This document shows, one piece after another, positions 9,338 to 18,574 of a DNA stretch of 64,000 nt. The first letter of the stretch is position 1, and each line of letters starts with the position of its first letter. The stretch covers positions 23,259 through 87,258 of the forward strand of contig NZ_MAUE01000014.1 of the NCBI RefSeq assembly GCF_001702265.1, in the 5' to 3' direction. The DNA comes from Pseudomonas aylmerensis. GTDB taxonomy: Bacteria; Pseudomonadota; Gammaproteobacteria; Pseudomonadales; Pseudomonadaceae. The position numbers and the translations under genes were made by a program. The notes below the pieces were generated by a model, which was not told the DNA's origin, did not search any database, and worked only from the letters and a program-made list of their open reading frames with translations.

Positions 9338-9444
9338 GATCGTTCCCACGCTCCGCGTGGGAACGCATTCCGTGACGCTCTGCGTCACAAGAGCGGACGC
9401 AGAGCGTCCGGGGCGGTGTTCCCACGCAGAGCGTGGGAACGATC
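9338..9444. repeat. Composite REP-type palindrome between alc and allA
   Basis: GATCGTTCCCACGC at the left edge is mirrored by GCGTGGGAACGATC at the right edge. Inside are further hairpins, including the left GTTCCCACGC...GCGTGGGAAC, a GTGACGC...GCGTCAC and a CGGACGC...GCGTCCG. This is the GTTCCCACGC family of pseudomonad extragenic repeats. It lies in the middle of the purine operon and could stabilise or attenuate the transcript. Confidence 0.85.
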
Positions 9445-9469
9445 CATAGACAAGATTAAGAAGACAGCC

Positions 9470-9973
9470 ATGCGCACACTGATGATCGAACCCCTGACCA
9501 AAGAAGCCTTCGCCCCTTTCGGAGACGTTATCGAAACCGATGGCAGCGATCACTTCATGATCAACAACGGGTCGACCATGCGCTTTCACAAGCTGGCAAC
9601 GGTAGAAACCGCGCAGCCTGAAGACAACGCGATCATCAGCATCTTCCGCGCCGACGCGCTGGATATGCCGCTGACCGTGTGCATGCTGGAGAGACACCCG
9701 CTGGGCAGCCAGGCTTTCATCCCGCTGCTCGGCAACCCCTTTCTGATCGTGGTCGCGCCACTTGGCGATGCACCTGTATCAGGCTTGGTCCGCGCCTTCG
9801 TCACCAACGGCAGGCAGGGCATCAATTACCATCGCGGCGTCTGGCACCACCCGGTGCTGACGATCGAAAAGCGGGATGACTTCCTGGTGGTTGATCGCAG
9901 TGGCACAGGCAATAACTGCGATGAGCATTTCTTCAAAGAGGATGAGCGATTGATCCTCGCCCCCCACCAATAA
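9470..9973 (+). CDS. allA: Ureidoglycolate lyase
   Basis: The 167-residue protein splits ureidoglycolate into glyoxylate and urea, the last step of the pathway. The N-terminus (IEPLTKEAFAPFGDVIE), the central LERHPLGSQAFIPL and the GVWHHP motif carrying the active-site histidines are all typical of AllA. Translation starts at ATG 9470 after AAGAAG, just past the REP element; the longer open frame runs back through the repeat and is rejected. Confidence 0.95.
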   Translation: MRTLMIEPLTKEAFAPFGDVIETDGSDHFMINNGSTMRFHKLATVETAQPEDNAIISIFRADALDMPLTVCMLERHPLGSQAFIPLLGNPFLIVVAPLGDAPVSGLVRAFVTNGRQGINYHRGVWHHPVLTIEKRDDFLVVDRSGTGNNCDEHFFKEDERLILAPHQ

Positions 9974-10024
9974 GAGAAGGCCGGATCACCCGACAACAAG
10001 GGTGACAGGCGAGAGGTAAAGACT

Positions 10025-11332
10025 GTGGAAGCACATCTGTTGGAATGGCTGAACCTTAGCGTGCGCTGGGTTCACATGATCACTGGCGTCGCCTGGATCG
10101 GCGCTTCGTTCTACTTCGTCTGGCTGGAAAACAACCTCAACCGCGTCAACCCCAAGGACGGCCTGGCCGGTGACTTGTGGGCGATCCACGGTGGCGGTAT
10201 CTACCACCTGGAAAAATACAAACTGGCCCCGCCGACCATGCCGGACAACCTGCACTGGTTCAAATGGGAAGCCTATTTCACCTGGATGTCAGGCATCGCG
10301 CTGCTGTGCGTGGTGTTCTACTCCAACCCGACCTTGTACCTGCTGGCCCCGGGCAGCAGCCTCAGTGGTCCGGAAGGCGTGCTGCTGGGCATCGGCTCAC
10401 TGTTCGTCGGCTGGTTCATCTACTCCTTCCTCTGCGACTCGGCCCTGGGCAAGCGCCCTGCCCTGCTCGGTTTCATTCTGTTCGTGCTGTTGATTGCCGC
10501 CGCGTACGGCTTCAGCAAAGTGTTCAGTGGCCGTGGCGCGTACCTGCACGTGGGCGCCGTGATCGGCACCATCATGGTCGGTAACGTGTTCCGCATCATC
10601 ATGCCGGCGCAACGCGCGCTGGTGGCGGCAATCGCCGAGAACCGCACGCCGGATCCGGCCCTGCCGGCCAAGGGCTTGCTGCGTTCACGCCACAACAACT
10701 ACTTCACCCTGCCCGTGCTGTTCATCATGATCAGCAACCACTTCCCGAGCACCTACGGCAGCCAGTACAACTGGCTGATCCTGGCCGGGATCGCGGTGGC
10801 GGCAGTGCTGGTGCGGCATTACTTCAACACCCGCCACAACAGCCAGAAGTACGCGTGGACCTTGCCGGTGGGCGCCTTGGCGATGATTTGCCTGGCGTAT
10901 GTGACCGGGCCCAAGCCCGTTGCGACCGCTCCGGACGTGGCCAAGGCACCGGCGGCGATCGAGTACCAGCCGCTGCCGGAAACCGCCTTGGGCGGTGGCT
11001 TGAAGCCCGCAGCCCCTGCCGCGCCAGCCGCGCCAGCCGCAGAACCTGCACCTGCGCCGGCCCAGGCGACGATTGATTTCGACAAGGTGCACGGGGTGAT
11101 CCAGGAACGCTGCGCCGTGTGCCATTCGGCCAAGCCCACCAGCCCACTGTTCAGCACCGCGCCGGCCGGGGTGATGTTCGATACCCCGGCGCAGATCCAG
11201 CAGCAGGCGGCGCGCATTCAAGCGCAAGCCGTGGCGAGCCAGATCATGCCGTTGGGCAACATCACCCAGATGACCCAGCAGGAGCGTGACTTGATTGGCA
11301 CGTGGATCAATCAGGGGGCGCGTACCAACTGA
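10025..11332 (+). CDS. puuD: Membrane-bound urate hydroxylase PuuD with cytochrome c tail
   Basis: The 435-residue protein has an N-terminal integral-membrane domain (about 1-300, eight or so helices, starting LEWLNLSVRWVHMITGVAWIG), an Ala/Pro-rich linker (about 305-345), and a C-terminal cytochrome c domain. The heme site is CAVCH with C363, C366 and H367. It oxidises urate to 5-hydroxyisourate and passes electrons to the respiratory chain instead of making peroxide like soluble uricase. The start is GTG 10025 after GAGAGGTAAA. It follows allA by 51 bases, and its product feeds UraH. Confidence 0.93.
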   Translation: MEAHLLEWLNLSVRWVHMITGVAWIGASFYFVWLENNLNRVNPKDGLAGDLWAIHGGGIYHLEKYKLAPPTMPDNLHWFKWEAYFTWMSGIALLCVVFYSNPTLYLLAPGSSLSGPEGVLLGIGSLFVGWFIYSFLCDSALGKRPALLGFILFVLLIAAAYGFSKVFSGRGAYLHVGAVIGTIMVGNVFRIIMPAQRALVAAIAENRTPDPALPAKGLLRSRHNNYFTLPVLFIMISNHFPSTYGSQYNWLILAGIAVAAVLVRHYFNTRHNSQKYAWTLPVGALAMICLAYVTGPKPVATAPDVAKAPAAIEYQPLPETALGGGLKPAAPAAPAAPAAEPAPAPAQATIDFDKVHGVIQERCAVCHSAKPTSPLFSTAPAGVMFDTPAQIQQQAARIQAQAVASQIMPLGNITQMTQQERDLIGTWINQGARTN

Positions 11333-11353
11333 CAGCCTGACACAGGTCCAAAT

Positions 11354-11440
11354 GTGGGAGCGGGCTTGCTCGCGAATGCGGTGTGTCATCCAACACATCA
11401 GTGGCTGAACCACCGCATTCGCGAGCAAGCCCGCTCCCAC
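11354..11440. repeat. REPIN with perfect 30-bp arms
   Basis: Two 30-base arms, beginning GTGGGAGCGGGCTTGCTCGC, are exact reverse complements with a 27-base centre. This is the classic P. fluorescens REPIN form. It sits between puuD and the permease gene. Confidence 0.93.
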
Positions 11441-11509
11441 AGGGGATTTTCTGAGTTTCGAAGATTGCGTTCCAAACAACACAAAAATAAAAAAGATCCG
11501 AGGTGTTGC

Positions 11510-12853
11510 ATGTCCCAGTTAGAACCGCAGATCCCTGCCGCGCCCGCGATGGAGCGGCTGCCCCTCTTGCAACTGATTCTGGTAGGCCTGCAACACGTCT
11601 TGCTGATGTACGGTGGCGCCGTCGCCGTCCCCCTGATCATTGGCCAGGCCGCCGGCCTGAGCCGTGAAGAAATCGCCTTTCTGATCAACGCCGACCTGCT
11701 GGTAGCCGGTATCGCCACCCTGGTGCAGTCATTCGGCATCGGCCCGGTGGGCATTCGCATGCCGGTGATGATGGGCGCCAGTTTTGCCGCCGTGGGCAGC
11801 ATGGTCGCGATGGCCGGCATGCCCGGCATCGGTCTGCAGGGAATCTTCGGCGCGACCATCGCCGCCGGCTTCTTCGGCCTGTTAATCGCGCCGTTCATGT
11901 CCAAGGTCGTGCGTTTCTTCCCGCCGCTGGTGACCGGCACAGTGATCACCGCGATCGGCCTGTCGCTGTTTCCGGTGGCCGTGAACTGGGCCGGTGGCGG
12001 CAGTGCAGCGGCCACCTTCGGCTCGCCGATCTACCTGGCAATTGCCGCCCTGGTGCTGGCCACCATTTTGTTGATCAACCGCTTCATGCGCGGTTTCTGG
12101 GTCAATATCTCAGTGCTGATCGGCATGGGCCTGGGGTACGCCTTGTGCGGCGCCATCGGCATGGTCGACCTCGCCGGCCTGGCCCAGGCGCCGTGGGTGC
12201 AAGTGGTGACGCCGCTGCATTTCGGCATGCCCAAGTTCGAGCTGGCGCCGATCCTGTCGATGTGCCTGGTGGTGGTGATCATTTTCGTCGAATCCACCGG
12301 GATGTTCCTCGCGCTGGGGAAGATCACCGGCCAGGACGTCACGCCGAAGATGCTGCGCCGCGGCCTGTTGTGTGATGCCGGCGCGTCATTCTTCGCCGGT
12401 TTCTTCAATACCTTTACCCACTCCTCGTTCGCGCAGAACATCGGCCTGGTGCAGATGACCGGCGTGCGTTGCCGCTCGGTGACCATGATGGCCGGCGCCT
12501 TCCTGATCGTACTCAGCCTGTTGCCCAAGGCCGCGTTCCTGGTGGCGTCGATTCCACCGGCGGTCCTCGGCGGCGCGGCGATTGCCATGTTCGGCATGGT
12601 CGCGGCCACCGGTATCAAGATCCTCCAGGAAGCCGACATTGCCGACCGCCGCAACCAGTTGCTGGTGGCGGTGAGCATCGGCATGGGCCTGATCCCGGTG
12701 GTGCGCCCGGAGTTCTTCGCGCAACTGCCACTGTGGATGAGCCCGATTACCCACAGCGGGATCGCCATGGCCACCCTCAGCGCGTTGTCGCTGAACATAT
12801 TGTTCAACATTCTCGGCGGGGCTGAACGCCCTGTCGTCGCCCACACGCATTGA
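11510..12853 (+). CDS. NCS2-family nucleobase:cation symporter (probable urate/xanthine permease)
   Basis: The 447-residue protein has the NCS2 layout, with about 14 membrane spans and two conserved stretches: QHVLLMYGGAVAVPLIIG early, and FVESTGMFLALG later, where the acidic residue takes part in substrate binding. The downstream FNTFTHSSFAQNIGLVQMTGV segment is also typical. Its place at the end of the urate operon points to urate or xanthine import with protons (UacT/XanP-like), but the exact substrate is inferred. ATG 11510 follows GATCCGAGG; the upstream extension only translates the REPIN. Confidence 0.92.
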   Translation: MSQLEPQIPAAPAMERLPLLQLILVGLQHVLLMYGGAVAVPLIIGQAAGLSREEIAFLINADLLVAGIATLVQSFGIGPVGIRMPVMMGASFAAVGSMVAMAGMPGIGLQGIFGATIAAGFFGLLIAPFMSKVVRFFPPLVTGTVITAIGLSLFPVAVNWAGGGSAAATFGSPIYLAIAALVLATILLINRFMRGFWVNISVLIGMGLGYALCGAIGMVDLAGLAQAPWVQVVTPLHFGMPKFELAPILSMCLVVVIIFVESTGMFLALGKITGQDVTPKMLRRGLLCDAGASFFAGFFNTFTHSSFAQNIGLVQMTGVRCRSVTMMAGAFLIVLSLLPKAAFLVASIPPAVLGGAAIAMFGMVAATGIKILQEADIADRRNQLLVAVSIGMGLIPVVRPEFFAQLPLWMSPITHSGIAMATLSALSLNILFNILGGAERPVVAHTH

Positions 12854-13289
12854 TTCCTTCGTTAAAACAACAATAACAACGAACAGGAAACTGCCCCATG
12901 CACGCCATTCACCCGGGGCCGGCCACCCGCCGTGCCCCATTCCTGCCCCATGCGCTCTGTAACGGCGCACTTGAGCCAAGGCTTTGGAGCCAGTATTCTC
13001 CGCGCCCGCTCGAATCGACTCAAAAAAAAACAGCCAATGTAAAAGCTGACTGCAAGGCCAACTTACCCCGGCCCAATGTCTGCTGCCAAAGTGCGCAAAA
13101 GTTCTCGATATTCGACTGCATCCGATGCAGCCGACGGGGATTTTTTGGCTTTTTAAACACCTTGGCGCAGCTCTTGCTAAAAGCATTAAAGCTGACCGAA
13201 CAGACGATTTTTGCAGCGAACCAAAAGGCGCCACACCAGAGCGCCTGCGTAGAAGAAAAACCATAAAACTTTAACTCGGGAGCAACCGA
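12854..13289. other. Intergenic region between permease and porin
   Basis: This 436-base stretch has no convincing gene. The frame at 12898-13266 encodes a low-complexity, unrecognised product and lacks a good ribosome site. A small inverted repeat CTGCAT-CCG-ATGCAG at 13116-13130 is followed 12 bases later by a T run and might end the permease transcript. GGAGCAACCG just before 13290 is the porin ribosome site. Confidence 0.5.
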
Positions 13290-14075
13290 ATGAAACCTAT
13301 GTTCAAAGGCCTGATGCTGGCGGGATCCCTGCTGGCCGGTGGCCAGGCCGTGGCCGGTGATCTGTTGCAGTGGCAGAACAACAGCCTGACTTACTTGTGG
13401 GGCAAGAGCTTTACCGTCAACCCGCAGATCCAACAAACCGTGACGTTCGAACATGCCGACGCCTGGAAGTACGGCGACAACTTCTTCTTCCTCGACCGCA
13501 TCTTTTACAACGGCAAGGAAGACGGCAATGTCGGCCCCAATACTTATTACGGTGAGTTCAGCCCGCGCCTGTCGTTTGGCAAGATTTTCGACAAGGACTT
13601 GTCATTCGGCCCGATCAAGGATGTCCTGCTGGCCTTCACTTATGAGTTCGGCGAAGGCGACAACGAGTCGTACTTGCTCGGCCCAGGCTTTGATTTGAAT
13701 ATCCCTGGTTTCGACTACTTCCAGTTGAACTTCTACCAGCGCCAGACCGAAGGCAATCGTCCGGGTGACGGCGTCTGGCAAATCACCCCGGTATGGTCGT
13801 ACACCGTGCCGGTCGGCAACTCCGACATCCTCATCGACGGCTTCATGGATTGGGTGACGGACAACGACAAGAACGCGCGCGGCACTTACCACGCCAACCT
13901 GCACTTCAACCCACAGGTCAAATATGACCTGGGCAAGGCGCTGCACTGGGGCGACAAACAGTTGTACGTAGGTTTCGAATACGACTACTGGAAGAACAAG
14001 TACGGGATCGAGGATTCCGGCGCGTTCAAGACCAACCAGGACACCGCGAGCTTCCTGGTCAAGTACCACTTCTAA
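13290..14075 (+). CDS. Tsx/OmpK-like outer-membrane channel
   Basis: The 261-residue protein has a signal peptide (positive start MKPMFK, hydrophobic core, cleavage near AVA-GDLL) and then a beta-barrel pattern of alternating aromatic strands ending in a C-terminal phenylalanine (KYHF), as required for outer-membrane insertion. The mature start LLQWQNNSLTYLWG and the repeated WKYGDNFFFLDR style match the nucleoside-specific Tsx/OmpK family. Its position after the urate permease suggests uptake of purine-type compounds across the outer membrane, which is inference. AACTCGGGAGCAACCG precedes the ATG. Confidence 0.85.
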   Translation: MKPMFKGLMLAGSLLAGGQAVAGDLLQWQNNSLTYLWGKSFTVNPQIQQTVTFEHADAWKYGDNFFFLDRIFYNGKEDGNVGPNTYYGEFSPRLSFGKIFDKDLSFGPIKDVLLAFTYEFGEGDNESYLLGPGFDLNIPGFDYFQLNFYQRQTEGNRPGDGVWQITPVWSYTVPVGNSDILIDGFMDWVTDNDKNARGTYHANLHFNPQVKYDLGKALHWGDKQLYVGFEYDYWKNKYGIEDSGAFKTNQDTASFLVKYHF

Positions 14076-14094
14076 ATAACACTGCAAAACAAAT

Positions 14095-14181
14095 GTGGGA
14101 GCGGGCTTGCTCGCGAAGGCGGTGGATCAGTCAGCGATTCGGTGGCTGACACACCGCTATCGCAGGCAAGCCAGCTCCCAC
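14095..14181. repeat. REPIN with two different arm types
   Basis: The left arm (GTGGGAGCGGGCTTGCTCGC then GAAGGCGGTG) and the right arm (CACCGCTATCGCAGGCAAGC then CAGCTCCCAC) still pair at the ends but belong to two sequence variants. It lies between convergent genes, so it may also serve as a terminator. Confidence 0.85.
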
Positions 14182-14185
14182 ATTT

Positions 14186-15334
14186 TTAGACCGGTGACAG
14201 GCCTAAGAACCTCGACAGTTCCTCGCGCTTGGCCAACGCATCCTTCCTGCCCAGCTCGATCAATTCGCTGCAGTACCCCGCCTCGAACAGCAGGTAGCTC
14301 AACACCCCCGCCCCGCTCGTCTTGGTCGCCCCCGGCCCGCGCAGGAACAGGCGCAGCGCCGCCGGCAATTCCTGCCGATGACGTGCTGCGATTTCATCGA
14401 TCGGCTGGCTGGGTGCAATCACCAGCACTTCAACCGGGGCCAGGCCCTGTATCGCGGCATCCGCCGGCAACACGTGGCTGAACTGGTTCAAGCGCTCCAG
14501 CAGTTCGATATCACTTTCCAGGCTGTCAATGAACGTGCTGTTGAGCATATGCCCGCCAATCTGCGCCAACGTCGGCTCCTGGCCGGTGTAGGTGCGCTGC
14601 GTCGACGGCTCGTTGCCCCGCGGGTTGCCGCTGACGCCGACCACCAGCACTCGGCTGGCGCCCAGGTGCAAGGCCGGGCTGATTGGCGCCGATTGTCGTA
14701 CGGCGCCGTCACCGAAATATTCCTGGTCGAGTTTCACTGGCGCAAACAACAAGGGGATCGCCGAACTGGCCAGCAGGTGTTCAACCGTCAGTTGCGTCGG
14801 CACGCCGATACGCCGATGGCGCAACCACGCGTCGATGGTGCCGCCGCCTTGGTAGAAGGTCACGGCCTGCCCGGATTCGTAGCCGAACGCCGTCACCGCG
14901 ACCGCATGCAAATGCTGGTGGCGGATGGCTTCGTCGATGCCGTCCAGATTCAACCGCTCCTGCAGCAAATCGCGCAGCGGCGCGCTATTGAGCAACGCCA
15001 CCGGCACCTGGGCGCCGATGCCCAGCAGGCTGTGGATAAAGAACCGGCTCGCCTGGCGAATCACCCCCGGCCAGTCGCTGCGTAACACCCGATGGCTGCG
15101 AAAGCCCTGCCAGAACACGATAAGACGTTGGACCGCGGCGGTGAAGTCCATGGCGCCACTGGCCAGGCTCACCGCATTGATCGCGCCGGCAGAGGTGCCG
15201 ACGATCACCGGAAAAGGGTTCGGCGCTCCCGGCGGCAACAGCTCGGCAATCGCCGCCAATACCCCCACCTGATACGCCGCTCGCGCCCCGCCGCCGGAAA
15301 GAATCAAGCCTGTAACCGGTTCAGCTGGGCGCAT
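14186..15334 (-). CDS. Patatin-like phospholipase
   Basis: The 382-residue protein has the Ser-Asp dyad of patatin lipases: oxyanion motif GGGARA (14-19), nucleophile motif GTSAG with S48, and catalytic D209 in DGAV. It is expected to hydrolyse acyl esters of phospholipids or other lipids; substrate and location are unknown, and no signal peptide is visible. The start at ATG 15334 is set by CGGAG upstream and by the family-like N-terminus; the longer frame adds 25 unrelated residues. It lies 84 bases downstream of the lipid A acyltransferase on the same strand. Confidence 0.88.
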   Translation of the reverse strand: MRPAEPVTGLILSGGGARAAYQVGVLAAIAELLPPGAPNPFPVIVGTSAGAINAVSLASGAMDFTAAVQRLIVFWQGFRSHRVLRSDWPGVIRQASRFFIHSLLGIGAQVPVALLNSAPLRDLLQERLNLDGIDEAIRHQHLHAVAVTAFGYESGQAVTFYQGGGTIDAWLRHRRIGVPTQLTVEHLLASSAIPLLFAPVKLDQEYFGDGAVRQSAPISPALHLGASRVLVVGVSGNPRGNEPSTQRTYTGQEPTLAQIGGHMLNSTFIDSLESDIELLERLNQFSHVLPADAAIQGLAPVEVLVIAPSQPIDEIAARHRQELPAALRLFLRGPGATKTSGAGVLSYLLFEAGYCSELIELGRKDALAKREELSRFLGLSPV

Positions 15335-15418
15335 CGCATCACTCCGTGTGGGGAAAGCTCGTTCTTTGTGGCGAGGGCGCTTGCTCCCGGAGGACTGCAC
15401 AGCCGCCACACGCTCTTA

Positions 15419-16351
15419 TCAACGACGTTTTTCGTACAGTTTAGGCTCACCGGGTGGCCGGCTCTTGAAGCGGCGATGGGTCCACAGGTATTGCTCGGGG
15501 CATTCTCGTACCGAGGCTTCGACCCACTGATTGATCCGCAGGCAATCGACTTCATCGCTTTCGCCGGGGAAGTCGGTCAACGGCGGGTGGATCACCAGGC
15601 GGTAACCGCTGCCGTCCGCCAGGCGCTCCTGGGTGAACGGCACCACCAGCGCCTTGCCCAGGCGGGCAAACTTGCTGGTGGCGGTCACCGTGGCGGCCTG
15701 GATGCCGAACAACGGCACGAACACGCTTTGCTTGGCGCCGTAGTCCTGGTCCGGTGCGTACCAGATGGCGCGGCCGGCGCGCAGCAGCTTGAGCATGCCG
15801 CGCACGTCTTCACGCTCGACCGCCAGCGAATCGAGGTTGTGACGCTCGCGACCACGGCGCTGGATGTAGTCGAACAACGGGTTGCCGTGCTCGCGGTACA
15901 TGCCATCAATGGTGTGTTTCTGCCCCAGCAGGGCCGCGCCGATTTCCAGCGTAGTGAAATGCAGGGCCATGAGGATCACGCCCTTGCCATCCAGCTGGGC
16001 CTGCTTGAGGTGCTCAAGGCCTTCGACGTGGGCCAGGCGCGCCAGGCGCTGACGCGACCACCACCAGCTCATGGCCATTTCAAAGAAGGCGATGCCGGTG
16101 GAGGCGAAGTTTTCCTTGAGCAGGCGCTTACGCTCCTTGGCGGATTTTTCCGGGAAGCACAGTTCCAGGTTTCGCGCGGCGATACGCCGACGTTCACCGG
16201 CCACCCGGTACATGCCCGCTCCCAGCAGGCGACCAATGGTCAGCAGCGCGCGGTACGGCAATTGGGTGACCAGCCACAGCAGGCCGAGTCCCAGCCATAA
16301 CAGCCAAAAACGCGGGTGAAAAAATACAGCTCGAAAACGCGGGCGATCCAT
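15419..16351 (-). CDS. lpxL: Lipid A late acyltransferase (LpxL/HtrB family)
   Basis: The 310-residue inner-membrane protein adds a secondary acyl chain (laurate type) to lipid A. One N-terminal membrane helix (about 12-32) is followed by the lysophospholipid-acyltransferase domain with the H-x4-E catalytic motif in LHFTTLEIG and the [11 protein letters not shown] and [10 protein letters not shown] segments. Its place beside minC matches P. aeruginosa, where a HtrB-type gene precedes minC. It is divergent from minC with a 118-base gap. ATG 16351 is chosen because the family N-terminus begins there; the upstream extension is antisense to minC. Confidence 0.93.
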   Translation of the reverse strand: MDRPRFRAVFFHPRFWLLWLGLGLLWLVTQLPYRALLTIGRLLGAGMYRVAGERRRIAARNLELCFPEKSAKERKRLLKENFASTGIAFFEMAMSWWWSRQRLARLAHVEGLEHLKQAQLDGKGVILMALHFTTLEIGAALLGQKHTIDGMYREHGNPLFDYIQRRGRERHNLDSLAVEREDVRGMLKLLRAGRAIWYAPDQDYGAKQSVFVPLFGIQAATVTATSKFARLGKALVVPFTQERLADGSGYRLVIHPPLTDFPGESDEVDCLRINQWVEASVRECPEQYLWTHRRFKSRPPGEPKLYEKRR

Positions 16352-16469
16352 TACAGATTCCGGTAAAGACAGGGCCGCGCATTCTACAACGGTTCGACTC
16401 GGCTTGCGGCCAGTGAGTGTTCTCGTTATAAGTCTCGACACTTTTCGTGACAAGCCGCTTTTGCCGACC

Positions 16470-17207
16470 ATGAGCCAAACCGAACCGCTAGACCAAGATC
16501 CCGTGTTCCAGCTGAAAGGCAGCATGCTCGCCATCACCGTGCTGGAACTCGCCCGCAACGACCTCGACGCCCTGGATCGCCAGCTCGCCGCCAAGGTCGC
16601 CCTGGCGCCGAACTTCTTCAACAATGCCCCGCTGGTGCTGGCCCTGGACAAATTGCCGGCCGGCCAAGGCTCGATTGACCTGCCCGGCCTGATGCGTGTG
16701 TGCCGCTCCCATGGCCTGCGTACCCTGGCGATTCGCGCCAGCCGTATCGAAGACATCGCCGCCGCCATCGCCATTGAATTGCCAGTACTGCCGCCATCCG
16801 GCGCGCGCGAGCGTCCGCTTGAACCTTTGGTCGGCGAAGTGAAGAAAAAACCGGAAAAACCTCCGGAGCCTACGATCAAGCCTACAAAGATCATCACCTC
16901 GCCCGTACGCGGCGGGCAGCAAATTTACGCCCAGGGTGGCGACCTGGTGGTGATCTCCTCGGTCAGTCCGGGGGCGGAACTTCTCGCCGATGGCAATATC
17001 CATGTATACGGCCCGATGCGCGGACGTGCCCTCGCCGGCATCAAGGGTGATACCAAAGCGCGTATTTTTTGCCAGCAGTTGACTGCTGAACTAGTGTCCA
17101 TCGCAGGCCAGTACAAGGTTTCAGAAGATTTGCGCCGTGATCCGCTGTGGGGGGCCGGGGTGCAGGTCAGCCTGTCGGGCGATGTGTTGAACATCATCCG
17201 TCTTTAA
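16470..17207 (+). CDS. minC: Septum-site inhibitor MinC
   Basis: The 245-residue protein blocks FtsZ polymerisation away from midcell. It has the N-terminal FtsZ-binding domain (about 1-110), a charged Lys/Pro-rich linker (about 118-140), and the C-terminal beta-helix that binds MinD ([32 protein letters not shown]). It begins the minCDE group, with 201 bases between it and minD. The start [11 protein letters not shown] at 16470 is in phase with the folded N-terminal domain; earlier codons in the frame lack a ribosome site. Confidence 0.96.
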   Translation: MSQTEPLDQDPVFQLKGSMLAITVLELARNDLDALDRQLAAKVALAPNFFNNAPLVLALDKLPAGQGSIDLPGLMRVCRSHGLRTLAIRASRIEDIAAAIAIELPVLPPSGARERPLEPLVGEVKKKPEKPPEPTIKPTKIITSPVRGGQQIYAQGGDLVVISSVSPGAELLADGNIHVYGPMRGRALAGIKGDTKARIFCQQLTAELVSIAGQYKVSEDLRRDPLWGAGVQVSLSGDVLNIIRL

Positions 17208-17408
17208 CGGATACTGCCGCATTTTCCAAGCATCTCTAGACTCTGATAGCACAGCGAAACCGGCAAGACTTGCGTAGGAATAATTGAAAGTTGGCGTTTC
17301 CCCTACGGAAACCACATCTTTTTCCTACTAGGGCTGCCCGCCTGCAGCGAGTTCCAAGAGATGTTTTTCAGGGACTGAAAAGTCCTTTTTCCTTAGGGGT
17401 GAAACACC

Positions 17409-18221
17409 TTGGCCAAGATTCTCGTGGTTACATCCGGCAAGGGTGGTGTGGGTAAGACCACCACCAGCGCCGCTATCGGTACCGGCCTCGCTCTGCGCGG
17501 CCACAAGACAGTCATCGTCGACTTCGACGTCGGTTTGCGTAACCTCGACCTGATCATGGGCTGCGAACGCCGCGTGGTGTACGACTTCGTCAACGTGGTG
17601 AACGGCGAAGCCAACCTGCAACAGGCCCTGATCAAGGACAAGCGCCTTGAGAACCTGTACGTGCTGGCCGCCAGCCAGACCCGTGACAAGGATGCACTGA
17701 CCAAAGAAGGCGTGGGCAAAGTCCTCGCCGAGCTGAAAGAAACCTTCGAATACGTGGTGTGTGATTCGCCGGCGGGTATCGAAACCGGTGCTCACCTGGC
17801 GATGTACTTTGCCGATGAAGCCATCGTGGTGACCAACCCGGAAGTGTCCTCGGTACGTGACTCGGACCGCATGCTCGGCCTTCTGGCCAGCAAATCCAAG
17901 CGCGCCGAGGAAGGCCAGGACCCGATCAAGGAACACCTGCTGCTGACCCGCTACAACCCTGAGCGCGTCAGCAATGGCGAAATGCTTGGCGTTGAAGACG
18001 TCAAGGAAATCCTCGCCGTGACCCTGCTGGGCGTGATCCCGGAATCCCAGGCGGTGCTCAAGGCATCCAACCAGGGCGTGCCGGTGATTCTCGACGACCA
18101 GAGCGACGCCGGCCAGGCGTACAGCGATGCCGTTGATCGCTTGCTGGGCAAGACCGTGGAACATCGCTTCCTCGATGTCAAGAAGAAGGGATTCTTCGAG
18201 CGTATCTTTGGAGGCAACTAA
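17409..18221 (+). CDS. minD: Septum-site ATPase MinD
   Basis: The 270-residue ParA/MinD-type ATPase carries the deviant Walker A motif GKGGVGKTT (10-18), the signature lysine K11, the DFDVGLRNLD switch, and the CDSPAGIE Walker B region. The C-terminal KKGFFERIFGG amphipathic helix binds the membrane. It recruits MinC and oscillates with MinE. Translation starts at TTG 17409, an uncommon start, supported by the conserved MAKILVVTSGKGGVG N-terminus. Only three bases separate it from minE. Confidence 0.97.
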   Translation: MAKILVVTSGKGGVGKTTTSAAIGTGLALRGHKTVIVDFDVGLRNLDLIMGCERRVVYDFVNVVNGEANLQQALIKDKRLENLYVLAASQTRDKDALTKEGVGKVLAELKETFEYVVCDSPAGIETGAHLAMYFADEAIVVTNPEVSSVRDSDRMLGLLASKSKRAEEGQDPIKEHLLLTRYNPERVSNGEMLGVEDVKEILAVTLLGVIPESQAVLKASNQGVPVILDDQSDAGQAYSDAVDRLLGKTVEHRFLDVKKKGFFERIFGGN

Positions 18222-18224
18222 ACA

Positions 18225-18479
18225 ATGAAATTTCTCGACTTCTTTCGCGCCAACAAAAAGCCAAGTACCGCGTCGGTAGCGAAAGAGCGTCTACAGATCA
18301 TCGTGGCGCACGAACGCGGCCAACGCAGCACTCCGGATTACCTGCCGGCCTTGCAGAAGGAACTGGTCGAGGTGATCCGCAAGTACGTCAATATCGGTAA
18401 CGATGACGTGCATGTCGCCCTGGAAAATGACGGCAGCTGCTCGATTCTGGAACTCAATATCACCCTGCCTGATCGTTGA
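18225..18479 (+). CDS. minE: Cell-division topological factor MinE
   Basis: The 84-residue protein stimulates MinD ATPase and drives pole-to-pole oscillation. The N-terminal [12 protein letters not shown] amphipathic start and the [14 protein letters not shown] contact helix, followed by the [18 protein letters not shown] dimer domain, are the family hallmarks. It is almost fused to minD (three-base gap) and certainly co-transcribed. Confidence 0.97.
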   Translation: MKFLDFFRANKKPSTASVAKERLQIIVAHERGQRSTPDYLPALQKELVEVIRKYVNIGNDDVHVALENDGSCSILELNITLPDR

Positions 18480-18574
18480 TCGAACAGGCGGCCGCCACGG
18501 CGGCTCGTTCACTCTGACCCGTTTTACGGGCCGGGTGGGCGAGCCGCCGTTGGCGTTTGTTACGAGGCTGTTTA

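Noticed and set aside
12898..13266. 122-codon frame between the permease and porin genes
   Set aside because: No recognisable domain, irregular composition and no clear ribosome site; the region looks like leader and intergenic DNA.
17296..17312. Hairpin GTTTCC-CCTAC-GGAAAC between minC and minD as a terminator
   Set aside because: The stem is short and the T run starts several bases later; minC and minD are normally co-expressed, so I did not list it.
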